Shown: positions 26,013 through 34,105 of the stretch, piece after piece
Layout of the letters: each line of letters begins with the position of its first letter
Position numbering within the stretch: the first letter of the stretch is position 1
From: Faecalicatena contorta
GTDB lineage: Bacteria; Bacillota; Clostridia; Lachnospirales; Lachnospiraceae
Direction: 5' to 3' (one strand)
Assembly (NCBI RefSeq): GCF_039521745.1
Contig: NZ_BAAACT010000144.1
Length of the DNA: 64,000 nucleotides
The notes under the pieces: generated by a model
Databases searched by the model: none
Seen by the model: only the letters and a program-made list of their open reading frames with translations
What the model was told of the DNA's origin: nothing
Position numbers and translations under genes: made by a program

Positions 26013-26483
26013 TTAAAAACGGTAGTGAGCAAATGCTTTATTTGCCTCTGCCATCTTATGCATATCTTCTTTCTTCTTCACTGATGAACCAGTGTTGTTG
26101 GCTGCATCCAAAATTTCATTTGCAAGCCTTTCTTCCATTGTCTTCTCGCCTCTGTTACGAGAATAGGTTGTTAACCAGCGAAGTGCAAGAGCCTGTCTTC
26201 TGTCTGCTCTTACTTCGATCGGCACCTGATAAGTTGCACCACCGATACGTCTTGCCTTTACTTCGAGAACCGGCATGATATTGTTCATTGCTTCCTCGAA
26301 AACCTCGATAGCCGGCTTATCAGCCTTTGCCTCAACTCTCTCAAACGCTCCGTATACAATCTTCTGTGCTACACCCTTCTTACCATCTAACATAATGTTG
26401 TTGATAAGCTTGGTAACAACCTTATTGTTGTATATTGGATCCGCTAATACATCTCTTTTTTGAGTATGTCCTTTACGTGGCAC
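26013..26483 (-). CDS. rpsG: 30S ribosomal protein S7
   Basis: The protein is 156 residues, the usual S7 length, from a GTG at 26483 that follows AAGGAGGG; seven further in-frame codons upstream are leader. The protein begins MPRKGHTQKRDVLADP and ends with KKEDMHKMAEANKAFAHYRF, both typical. S7 nucleates the 30S head domain and can act as a translational repressor of its own operon in some bacteria. It lies about 290 bases after rpsL, a wider gap than usual, with no gene in it. Confidence 0.96.
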   Translation of the reverse strand: MPRKGHTQKRDVLADPIYNNKVVTKLINNIMLDGKKGVAQKIVYGAFERVEAKADKPAIEVFEEAMNNIMPVLEVKARRIGGATYQVPIEVRADRRQALALRWLTTYSRNRGEKTMEERLANEILDAANNTGSSVKKKEDMHKMAEANKAFAHYRF

Positions 26484-26774
26484 GGTCCTTCCCTCCTTAA
26501 TCATTATTTCCGGTCTCTGCCGGGATTAATTCATCGGTACTCACATGTGTCTTTCTATGGAAATCGCACTTCATGTGCTCGTGGCCGCGGGACCTGTCTA
26601 TAAAAGTCAGCGCTTCATCTTTTGAATGACAATAAGCGCCTGCATAAATCCGCAACCTTTACTTATTGAACTGCTAATGTTCAATAAGATTCGATAATCA
26701 TAGTTCTGTTTGTGATACGATTTAACTGTTTAGTTACATAATCTGCTAATTAGACAAACCTTTAAAAGCCGCTT

Positions 26775-27194
26775 TTATTTTGCGTCTTTTGGTCTCTTAG
26801 CGCCGTATTTAGAACGAGCCTGTCTTCTCTTAGCAACACCTGCTGTATCAAGTGTACCTCTTACGATATGGTATCTTGTACCTGGCAGGTCCTTAACTCT
26901 TCCTCCACGGATCAGAACAACACTATGCTCCTGCAGGTTATGTCCTTCACCCGGGATATAGCTCGTTACTTCGATTCCATTAGAGAGACGAACTCTGGCG
27001 ATTTTTCTCAGAGCTGAGTTAGGCTTCTTTGGTGTAGCTGTCTTAACAGCTGTACATACACCCCTTTTCTGTGGTGCAGATACATTCGTAGCACGTTTCT
27101 GCAGAGAGTTGTATCCTTTCTGAAGTGCCGGTGCTGTTGATTTCTTTTCAGAAGTCTGACGTCCTTTTCTAACTAACTGGTTAAATGTTGGCAT
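26775..27194 (-). CDS. rpsL: 30S ribosomal protein S12
   Basis: The 139-residue protein shows the S12 core KKPNSALRKIARVRLSNG (streptomycin-site lysine in KPNS), YIPGEGHNLQEHSVVLIRGG and the loop DLPGTRYHIVRG. S12 controls decoding accuracy in the A site. No resistance-type change is seen at the usual Lys positions. It heads the str operon here. The upstream neighbour is proS, not rpoC, so the usual rpoBC-rpsL link is not kept in this window. Confidence 0.96.
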   Translation of the reverse strand: MPTFNQLVRKGRQTSEKKSTAPALQKGYNSLQKRATNVSAPQKRGVCTAVKTATPKKPNSALRKIARVRLSNGIEVTSYIPGEGHNLQEHSVVLIRGGRVKDLPGTRYHIVRGTLDTAGVAKRRQARSKYGAKRPKDAK

Positions 27195-27390
27195 TCTTTT
27201 TCACCTCCTATGATTCTTTCGTTTCCTTCTCACTTATGTGGAAAGGGGTTGCAGATAATCGTAATTATCTTGATTTACGCGCCAAAAAATAATGCCTTTT
27301 TATGCACGCTAAATTAGTTTATTACGTTTTTGCGGGAAAGTCAAGGGATTTTCGATGATTTTTACGGAACTTTTTTGTTTCTTGATGTTC

Positions 27391-27453
27391 AAAGGGGTCA
27401 GACCCCTCCGCAAAAGGGTCAGACCCCTTTGCAGAAGCGACTGACCCCTCCGC
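27391..27453. repeat. Cluster of GGGGTCAGACCCC-type palindromic repeats
   Basis: AAAGGGGTCAGACCCCT (27391-27407) and AAAAGGGTCAGACCCCTTTGC (27412-27432) are two copies, and a partial CTGACCCCTCCGC (27441-27453) follows. They lie just past the proS stop. A fourth copy is at 33663-33686. The form resembles REP-like palindromes. Confidence 0.75.
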
Positions 27454-27460
27454 GCAGCTT

Positions 27461-28903
27461 TTAGTATGCTTTCCCCCAGTAGACCATATGCTTCGCCGGT
27501 TTTCCGCAGCAGATGCACACGTCTGAGAGATGTTCCTCGTCATCCGGGATACATCTGGAAGATGCACCTCCTGTCTGGGTTTTGATTTCGTCTTCACAAG
27601 CCTCGTCACCACACCACATTGCTTTGATGAATCCACGGTTGCCCTGGAATTTTTCGTTCATTTCTTCCATCGTTACCGCGCTGTCTATATGGGCATCCAG
27701 AAATGCTTTTGCCCTGTCAAACATATCTTTCTGGATTGTTTCAAGGATATCGCCCAGTTTTGTAGTGATCTCATCCATTGATACGACGATCTTTTCTCTC
27801 GTATCGCGCCGTACTACTACAACCTGATTGTTTTCAATATCTTTTGGACCGATCTCTATTCTGGTCGGAATGCCGAGCATCTCCTGCTCACTGAATTTCC
27901 ATCCGGGACTCTTTTCCGAATCATCGATCTTCGCCTTATAGCCCGCATCCTTCAGGGCGCCAAGCAGTTCGTTCGCCTTCTCGAGAACGCCTTCTTTGTG
28001 CTGGGCGATCGGAATCACTCTCGTCTGGACAGGCGCAATTCTCGGCGGCAGCACCAGGCCGCTGTCATCGCCGTGCACCATGATAATGGCGCCGATGATT
28101 CTGGTGGACAGGCCCCAGGATGTCTCATATACACTATGCAGCTCGTTGTTCTTATCCGCATATTTGATGTCAAACGCATCCGGAAATGCGTTTCCGAAGA
28201 AATGGCTTGTTGCGGACTGCAGTGCCTTTCCATCGTGCATCAGCGCCTCCACTGTGTATGTGTCCTGCGCCCCGGCAAATTTTTCACTTTCTGTTTTCCG
28301 CCCGGAAATCAGAGGAATTGCAAGGTCATCCTGAATAAAGTCTCTATATACATCACGCATGGTCAATGTCCGCTGCTCTGCCTCTTCGTATGTTGCATGG
28401 ATCGTATGTCCTTCCTGCCACAAGAATTCTCTGGAACGCAGGAACGGTCTCGTGGTCTTTTCCCAGCGCAACACGGAACACCACTGATTCCATACTTTCG
28501 GCAGGTCCCGGTATGACTGCACTGTTCTGCTCCACAAATCACAGAACATGGTCTCTGATGTAGGCCTGATGCAGAATCTTTCCTGCAGTCTCTCCAGGCC
28601 TCCGTGAGTTACCCATGCCACTTCAGGAGCAAATCCTTCAATATGATCCGATTCCTTCTGAAGCAGTGCCTCCGGGATCAGAACAGGAAGATAGACATTC
28701 TCTACTCCGGTCTCTTTAAACCTCCTGTCGAGGCCGCTCTGGATATTCTCCCAGATTGCATACCCATTGGGCAGATAATTCAGACATCCCTTTACTCCCG
28801 AATAGTCGCACAGCTTTGCCTCACGGACTACATCTGTATACCATTGTGCAAAGTCCTCGTCTCTTGATGTGATTGATTCAACCAGTTTCTTTTCCTTAGC
28901 CAT
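27461..28903 (-). CDS. proS: Prolyl-tRNA synthetase, archaeal/eukaryal type
   Basis: The 480-residue class II synthetase is of the short archaeal-like type without the bacterial editing insertion, common in Clostridia. It has motif 2 RPTSETMFCDLWSRTVQSY, a motif 3-like EIGPKDIENNQ region and a C-terminal zinc-type domain with CGDEACEDEI, SRCIPDDEE and VCICCGKPA. It charges tRNA-Pro. A full T-box leader with its own promoter precedes it, so its expression rises when tRNA-Pro is uncharged. The end is followed by REP-like palindromes. Confidence 0.94.
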   Translation of the reverse strand: MAKEKKLVESITSRDEDFAQWYTDVVREAKLCDYSGVKGCLNYLPNGYAIWENIQSGLDRRFKETGVENVYLPVLIPEALLQKESDHIEGFAPEVAWVTHGGLERLQERFCIRPTSETMFCDLWSRTVQSYRDLPKVWNQWCSVLRWEKTTRPFLRSREFLWQEGHTIHATYEEAEQRTLTMRDVYRDFIQDDLAIPLISGRKTESEKFAGAQDTYTVEALMHDGKALQSATSHFFGNAFPDAFDIKYADKNNELHSVYETSWGLSTRIIGAIIMVHGDDSGLVLPPRIAPVQTRVIPIAQHKEGVLEKANELLGALKDAGYKAKIDDSEKSPGWKFSEQEMLGIPTRIEIGPKDIENNQVVVVRRDTREKIVVSMDEITTKLGDILETIQKDMFDRAKAFLDAHIDSAVTMEEMNEKFQGNRGFIKAMWCGDEACEDEIKTQTGGASSRCIPDDEEHLSDVCICCGKPAKHMVYWGKAY

Positions 28904-29025
28904 AATATGTCTCCTTTTCCATTCTCCAGGGCCCCTGCCCCGTATTTCATGTGTCAGGAAGTCGTGCTGTCCCGGTGTTTTTGTATAGTCAGGTATCCCT
29001 GGTATGCTGGTTATACTTAAATATA

Positions 29026-29268
29026 CAAAAACGCCGGGACCTTCTTCCCCTCCAAAAAGGGACCGAAAGTCTCGGCGGTACCACCCTAATTAACTGCATC
29101 CCCTGACGCAGCTCACTCAAACACCGTTAACGCCGGTTCTACGCCGTGCTTTCACACAGCAGCTCCCGGGCCGGTTCTATACATTCTCCGCAAAGGCCTC
29201 ACACCTAACAGCCTCCTCTCTGTATCGTTTCCTGCATATACTATTCCCGTTCATCGCCTGTAGTAACT
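29026..29268 (-). promoter_or_regulatory. T-box riboswitch leader of proS
   Basis: On the minus strand the leader contains AGTA and AGAGAG elements, an AACCGGCGTTA-type F box and the T-box AGGGTGGTACCGCCGAG (29071-29087). A terminator stem follows (29069-29077 with 29032-29040, then five T). The terminator and the antiterminator share sequence, as expected. Uncharged tRNA binding should favour the antiterminator and allow proS transcription. I could not place the specifier codon with certainty. Confidence 0.88.
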
Positions 29269-29271
29269 GTG

Positions 29272-29300
29272 ATTCTACTCGAAAACCCTCTCTTTGTCAA
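29272..29300 (-). promoter_or_regulatory. Promoter of the T-box/proS unit
   Basis: On the minus strand TTGACA (29295-29300) and TAGAAT (29272-29277) are separated by 17 bases, just before the T-box leader. Confidence 0.82.
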
Positions 29301-29347
29301 GGGATTCTCCTCCGCTAATCATGATCCTGTCGGACTGTAACGTTATC

Positions 29348-30481
29348 TTATCCCTGAACCTGCAGCAGCTTCTGTTTCAGCTCGCCCTCCAGACGCATCA
29401 TCTCCTGCTCTGCCTCGCGGCGTTTCTGTCTGCCCTCCTGCTGGATGTGCATCACTTCGTCGAGCGTAGAAATCAGAGATTCGTTCGTCATCTTCAGCGT
29501 TTCAATGTCTACAATTCCACGTTCTGACTCTTTGGCAGTTTCAACTGTTGCCAGCTTCAGTTTCTCGGCGTTCTTACGCAGCAGCTGATTTGTCATGTCT
29601 GTCACTTCGCGCTGAGCTGCTGCTGCCTGAGCCGAATGCTCCACACCGAGAGCCAGAACCATCTGACTCTTCCACAATGGTATGGTATTTACTATCGTGG
29701 ACTGGATCTTTTCTACCATAAGGGTGTCATTCCCCTGCACGAGGCGGATCTGAGGCGCGGTCTGGATTGAAATGGTGCGGGTCAGCTCGAGGTCATGTAT
29801 TTTCTTTTCAAATCTGTTGCACATGGAGTCCAGGTCTCTGGCGGCCTGTGCATCCTCCGGCAGACCGTCTCTCTGGGCCTTATTCAGCAGTTCCGGAAGT
29901 TTCGTGGTACGTACCTCCTGCAGCTTCTTTTTTCCTGCCAGTATATACATGGAAAGTTCTTTAAAGTAGGTCAGATTCACCTCATACATTTTGTCCAGTA
30001 TCGCAATATCTTTTAACAGCTGTACCTGGTGGTTCTCAAGCACTTTACATATCTGGTTAATGTTTGTCTCCGCCTTAGTATACTTTGACTTCATGGCATT
30101 TATTTTATTAGAAGTCTTCTTAAATATCCCCAGGAACCCCTTCTCTTCCTCTTCATCAAAATCCTTCAGCTCTTTCACTACGCCAGACAAAAGGTCTCCG
30201 ATTTCCCCCAGGTCTTTCGTCTTTACGTTCTCCAGCGCCGTCTCCGAAAAGTCCGCCATCTTCTTCTGCGTGCCTGCCCCATACTGAAGAATAACGGAAG
30301 AATTGGTCAGGTCGATCTGGTTTGCAAAGTTATCGACTGCCCGTCTTTCTTCGTCCGTCAATATGTTGTCATCAAATACAACTTCTTCTTTCTCCACGAC
30401 CTCTACTGCCTGTTTTTGTTCTTGGAAAGGTTCCAGCGTCAGTTCAGGGGTTCCTGCAAATCCTTCAAATTCGTTGTTCAT
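29348..30481 (-). CDS. telA: TelA-family (toxic anion resistance) protein
   Basis: This 377-residue soluble protein is predicted to be mostly helical with coiled-coil stretches, typical of TelA/KlaA (YaaN). The family was named from tellurite resistance, but its biochemical role is unclear; some members link to cell-envelope stress. Helical segments such as NINQICKVLENHQVQLL and the Gln/Glu-rich C-terminus (EAEQEMMRLEGELKQKLLQ) fit. It starts behind GGAGG, 40 bases after the XpaC-like gene. The two are usually partners (yaaN and xpaC in Bacillus). Confidence 0.85.
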   Translation of the reverse strand: MNNEFEGFAGTPELTLEPFQEQKQAVEVVEKEEVVFDDNILTDEERRAVDNFANQIDLTNSSVILQYGAGTQKKMADFSETALENVKTKDLGEIGDLLSGVVKELKDFDEEEEKGFLGIFKKTSNKINAMKSKYTKAETNINQICKVLENHQVQLLKDIAILDKMYEVNLTYFKELSMYILAGKKKLQEVRTTKLPELLNKAQRDGLPEDAQAARDLDSMCNRFEKKIHDLELTRTISIQTAPQIRLVQGNDTLMVEKIQSTIVNTIPLWKSQMVLALGVEHSAQAAAAQREVTDMTNQLLRKNAEKLKLATVETAKESERGIVDIETLKMTNESLISTLDEVMHIQQEGRQKRREAEQEMMRLEGELKQKLLQVQG

Positions 30482-30520
30482 TTTACTTCCTCCATCCGGT
30501 AAGTCTGCATCTAATTTTTT

Positions 30521-31888
30521 CTACTTTTTAAAGTCGTCCTTGGTAAGTCCCTCCTGTGCCAGCATTGTGTTCAGAACCGATATATCAGCCGATACATTCC
30601 AGGCCGTATCCTGGAACAAGCTGTCCAGAAGTTTCTCAAACGCTGCATTTAAAGTATCCAGAGTTTTCTCGATCTCACTCTTGGATGAAATAATATTGGC
30701 TCCCTGAACCGGCTGTGCATCCAGCTCCTCATAGGCCTCCAGAAGCTTGACTGTTGTCGGCAGATAATACTCCATCATCCGCCGGATATCCGGCACATTC
30801 TCCGGATTCTGTTCAACCCGGTCAAAAATCCGGTCCACCAGGGTCTGTATACGGGATATCTTCGCCGAAATCTCTTCCCCCGGAATCGCATCATTACATT
30901 TTTCGATCTTTTTGATATACTCATCCCCCGCCTGGATAATCTCTTTTACCTGCGGGTCCATATTCATATCCTCCTCAGCCCGGCGCGCTTTCTCCAGACG
31001 TTCCTCCTGTTTCTGCTTTTCTATGCGCTGCATGAGATCTGTATACTGGGCATAGGCCTCATTGCTGACGATCAGGCAGGTTCTCTGGCTGTCCAAATGC
31101 CCTTGCCGGAACCAGCCTTTATTTATCATCTTTTCAAGATCTTTTACGATATACTTGGGGGTTTTTTTCAGGCGCTGTGACAACTCCTTGATTTCACAGT
31201 ATTCTTTTCCGCCCATTTCTCTGATATATCCACGGAATCGCTTCACTTTTCCAAGAAGGTTTGTCCCGACACCAGCGAGAATGGCCCCAGCCGCCAGAAA
31301 CGCCCCCAGCACGCATGCTGTCACCCGGAAACTGCTGCTGAAATCAAATGCAGTGATTCCCACGACCACAACGAGTATCAGCAATAAAAGCATGGAGATT
31401 CCCAGTGTATAACCTGCAGCAGCAAGAATAACCCCTCCGACTTTGGTTCCGGTCGTGCTTACAAACAGTCTGGTATTCTTCTGAACAGACGGGGAATTCT
31501 GCACGGTTCGGTACTGTACGCCTGCATTCGCTGCGCGGTCCTGCGTTCTTTGTCCCTGCCATCCCTGTTCCCGACTTTGTCTGGAATCCGGGTTCCATCT
31601 GTAACCTGCGTTTTCCTGCCCCGGGCCTCCCTGGTACCTGTATGTATTCCCGTTGGACTGCCGGCGGCTGTTCTGCCAGGATTGATTTTTAAAGTTCTTC
31701 GCAGTCTTGTCAACTGCGTCCCCTACAGCATCCCCCATTGTATGAATGCCTTTTTCCAGTCCATCCATGGCATGATTAACGGTATTTGTAATTGTCTGGT
31801 TTAATCTGTTAAAATCCTGGGAATCCACAGCATCCTGCACCGTCCTGCGGATATCTTCCCCAAATCGTTCCCAATCCTGGTTCTTCAT
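30521..31888 (-). CDS. XpaC-family (5-bromo-4-chloroindolyl phosphate hydrolysis) protein
   Basis: The protein is 455 residues from ATG 31888 behind GGTGG; a GTG three codons earlier is possible. It has a long Gln/Gly/Arg-rich N-terminal region (about 70-135), two membrane helices (about 150-200) and a cytoplasmic helical C-terminal domain. The C-terminal part (KIEKCNDAIPGEEISAKISRIQ, RRMMEYYLPTTVKLLEAYEEL) matches the XpaC family, usually beside TelA. The family name comes from an indirect phenotype in Bacillus; the enzyme activity is not established. It lies in an operon with an ion antiporter upstream and telA downstream. Confidence 0.85.
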   Translation of the reverse strand: MKNQDWERFGEDIRRTVQDAVDSQDFNRLNQTITNTVNHAMDGLEKGIHTMGDAVGDAVDKTAKNFKNQSWQNSRRQSNGNTYRYQGGPGQENAGYRWNPDSRQSREQGWQGQRTQDRAANAGVQYRTVQNSPSVQKNTRLFVSTTGTKVGGVILAAAGYTLGISMLLLLILVVVVGITAFDFSSSFRVTACVLGAFLAAGAILAGVGTNLLGKVKRFRGYIREMGGKEYCEIKELSQRLKKTPKYIVKDLEKMINKGWFRQGHLDSQRTCLIVSNEAYAQYTDLMQRIEKQKQEERLEKARRAEEDMNMDPQVKEIIQAGDEYIKKIEKCNDAIPGEEISAKISRIQTLVDRIFDRVEQNPENVPDIRRMMEYYLPTTVKLLEAYEELDAQPVQGANIISSKSEIEKTLDTLNAAFEKLLDSLFQDTAWNVSADISVLNTMLAQEGLTKDDFKK

Positions 31889-31897
31889 CTTTTCCAC

Positions 31898-32875
31898 CTA
31901 CCTTGTCAGAATATATACAAAAAATCCTGCATAAAACAGCAGAAACAATAAGCCTTCCAGCTTAGACAATCCCTTTCTGCTGACAGCGCACACATACACC
32001 AGAAAACTTGCCACGATCAGGATCACCGTATCCCAAACCGCGAAAGCGTTCACAGTAATCGGTGTAATAGATGCGGAAGCCCCTAAGATCAACAGAATGT
32101 TAAATATATTAGAGCCAACCACATTGCCCAGTGCGAGATCATTTTCCCCCTTTTTAGCTGCCACCATTGAAGTTACCAGCTCGGGCAGGGAAGTCCCCAG
32201 TGCCACTATAGAAAGCCCGATAAATGTCTGGCTTAGTCCAAAACTCAGTGCAATCTCCGTTGCGCTGTCCACAACAAAGTTGCCTCCGATAATGATTCCA
32301 GCTATCCCAATTACAATATAACCCACACTGCGAAGAGGAGTCAAGACTTCATATTCCTCTACAGGCTCCCCCGACTGTTCCATTTGCCTGCGGGAGTGCA
32401 TGGCATCGGTCACTGCGACGCATAAAAATCCGATAAACAGAACCAGAAGAAAAATTCCCGCGCCTCTTGTAAGTACGTATTCTCTGTCATTTTCAAGTAT
32501 GCCGCTGAAATGAAATCCGGTAAGCCCCAGCAATAAAACCAAAGTGATTATTATAGAAAATGGGAACTCTCTTTTCAGTATAGACCACTTCACCTGAATT
32601 GGACGCACCATCGCGCTTGCCCCAAGTACGACCAGCAGATTAAATATATTGGAACCTATCACATTACTGACTGCAAGGTCATTTTTCCCCTGGAGGGCAG
32701 CCGTTATACTGACGGAGGCCTCCGGCATGCTTGTCCCAAAAGCGACGATCGTCAGGCCGATAATAATGGATGGCACCCGTAATATCTTTGCAATGCTTGA
32801 ACTTCCGTCCACAAAAAAATCCGCACCTTTTATCAGCAGAAAAAACCCTATTATTAACAGCAGATATGTTATCAT
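31898..32875 (-). CDS. Calcium/sodium antiporter, CaCA family (YrbG-like)
   Basis: The 325-residue protein has about ten membrane helices and two inverted alpha repeats. The first is GTSMPEASVSITAAL with GSNIFNLLVVLGA near residue 47-85, and the second is GTSLPELVTSMVAA with GSNIFNILLILGA near 225-265. These repeats line the ion path in Na+/Ca2+ exchangers. It probably exports Ca2+ or a similar cation using the Na+ or H+ gradient. Start ATG follows GAGGTC. It heads an operon with the XpaC-like and telA genes, which suggests a shared envelope or ion-stress role. Confidence 0.9.
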   Translation of the reverse strand: MITYLLLIIGFFLLIKGADFFVDGSSSIAKILRVPSIIIGLTIVAFGTSMPEASVSITAALQGKNDLAVSNVIGSNIFNLLVVLGASAMVRPIQVKWSILKREFPFSIIITLVLLLGLTGFHFSGILENDREYVLTRGAGIFLLVLFIGFLCVAVTDAMHSRRQMEQSGEPVEEYEVLTPLRSVGYIVIGIAGIIIGGNFVVDSATEIALSFGLSQTFIGLSIVALGTSLPELVTSMVAAKKGENDLALGNVVGSNIFNILLILGASASITPITVNAFAVWDTVILIVASFLVYVCAVSRKGLSKLEGLLFLLFYAGFFVYILTR

Positions 32876-32963
32876 ACTTGACCTCGCTTTTCTTTTATAC
32901 GATAATCAGTGTAGTCAGATTTTTCTGAAAAGTCAAGGATATACCAGCAAAGGAGTAAATAAA

Positions 32964-33644
32964 ATGAACCCGGACATCTTATATGAAGACGAGGACATCA
33001 TCGTTTGTGTCAAACCGGCCGGAATACCAACCCAAAGCAGCCGAATAGGAACCCCCGATATGATCAGTATTCTGAAAAACCATATCCATAAAAACCATCC
33101 CGGAAAACAGCCGCCCTACCTCGCCGTCATCCACCGCCTGGATCAGCCGGTGGAAGGTCTTCTCGTATTTGCCAAGACACCTGCTGCCGCCCGGGGCCTG
33201 AACAAACAGCTGACCCGGTTTGGATTCGGCAAGCATTACCGTGCGCTCCTCACCGGAATCCCCTCCGCCATGGAGGGAGATCTGGCAGATTACCTTGTAA
33301 AAGACGGCAGAAACAATACGGCAAAGGTCTGCACACCTGAAACTCCGGGTGCAAAAAAAGCGCTCCTGCATTATAAAATTATAGAATCCAATCCGGATAC
33401 TGCCCGCTCACTGGCGGAGATCACCCTGGAAACAGGCCGTCACCACCAGATCAGAGTACAGATGGCACATATGGGAACCCCCATCGCCGGTGATAGGAAG
33501 TACGGCCGGGAATCTGGAAAAGTTTCGGAATCCTGCGGGCTTCAGCTGTTTGCCTGCCGTTTGAAGTTTAAACACCCACGCACAGGTAAAATAATGGATT
33601 TTCAGACAGACCGGCTCAAATCTATAAATAACGTATCTTTGTGA
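32964..33644 (+). CDS. RluA-family RNA pseudouridine synthase
   Basis: The protein is 226 residues from ATG 32964, which has AGGAG 8 bases upstream; a longer frame runs back over the antiporter gene and is not used. RluA-family enzymes convert uridine to pseudouridine in rRNA or tRNA. The catalytic HRLDQPVEG block is visible with Asp60, as are ITLETGRHHQIRVQ and IAGDRKYG. No S4 domain is present, so it is a short single-domain member. The target uridine is unknown. It is divergent from the antiporter operon. Confidence 0.88.
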   Translation: MNPDILYEDEDIIVCVKPAGIPTQSSRIGTPDMISILKNHIHKNHPGKQPPYLAVIHRLDQPVEGLLVFAKTPAAARGLNKQLTRFGFGKHYRALLTGIPSAMEGDLADYLVKDGRNNTAKVCTPETPGAKKALLHYKIIESNPDTARSLAEITLETGRHHQIRVQMAHMGTPIAGDRKYGRESGKVSESCGLQLFACRLKFKHPRTGKIMDFQTDRLKSINNVSL

Positions 33645-33662
33645 AGTTTATAACAATCAGAT

Positions 33663-33686
33663 GCAAAGGGGTCAGACCCCTCTTTT
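33663..33686. repeat. GGGGTCAGACCCC palindromic repeat, fourth copy
   Basis: GCAAAGGGGTCAGACCCCTC repeats the element clustered at 27391-27453. It lies 18 bases past the pseudouridine synthase stop and beside the spoVG terminator. Confidence 0.75.
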
Positions 33687-33687
33687 G

Positions 33688-33729
33688 AAAAAAACGGGCT
33701 GCTGCAAGCTCGCATGAGCTGCAGCAGCC
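33688..33729 (-). terminator. Terminator of the glgC-glgD-spoVG unit
   Basis: GGCTGCTGC (33697-33705) pairs with GCAGCAGCC (33721-33729), with AGCT extending the stem. Seven T follow on the minus strand. It lies 16 bases past the spoVG stop. Confidence 0.85.
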
Positions 33730-33744
33730 TTCCATTTACTACAT

Positions 33745-34032
33745 TTACATTTCCCCAAGAACTGTTTCCGGCTCGTCCTCTATTGACTGGGAATACTTCT
33801 CCAGGATTGTACTTTGAATACGCTCTCTGGTCCCGGAATTGATTGGGTGCGCGATGTCACGGTATTCACCGTCAAGAGCTTTCTTGCTCGGCATTGCGAT
33901 AAACAGGCCCTTCTCACCTTCTATCACTTTAATATCATGGACAACAAATTCGTCGTCAATTGTGATAGAAACAACTGCCTTCAGCTTCCCTTCCTTTGCC
34001 ACCTTGCGCACACGCACATCTGTGATTTGCAT
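33745..34032 (-). CDS. spoVG: SpoVG RNA/DNA-binding regulator
   Basis: The protein is 95 residues from ATG 34032, behind AAAGGAG; a ten-codon upstream extension is leader. It begins MQITDVRVRKV and contains FVVHDIKVIEGEKGLFIAMPS, IAHPINSGTRERIQ, the typical SpoVG core. SpoVG is a small nucleic-acid-binding regulator that affects sporulation, cell-surface and virulence genes in Firmicutes. It lies 43 bases after glgD on the same strand, so it could be co-transcribed with glycogen synthesis genes, which makes sense for a late-growth or sporulation programme. Confidence 0.94.
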   Translation of the reverse strand: MQITDVRVRKVAKEGKLKAVVSITIDDEFVVHDIKVIEGEKGLFIAMPSKKALDGEYRDIAHPINSGTRERIQSTILEKYSQSIEDEPETVLGEM

Positions 34033-34105
34033 AATGTTCAAGTCTCCTTTCTCCGCCTGCATTAGTTCTGCGCCCTATTGAGACATGACTCAATAAGCCT
34101 AACCT

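Noticed and set aside
27391..27453. CRISPR array
   Set aside because: The repeats are palindromes only a few bases apart with no spacer units of regular length and no cas genes nearby.
32649..32963. Upstream extension of the pseudouridine synthase frame
   Set aside because: It lies antisense to the antiporter gene. The AGGAG-preceded ATG at 32964 gives a normal RluA start.
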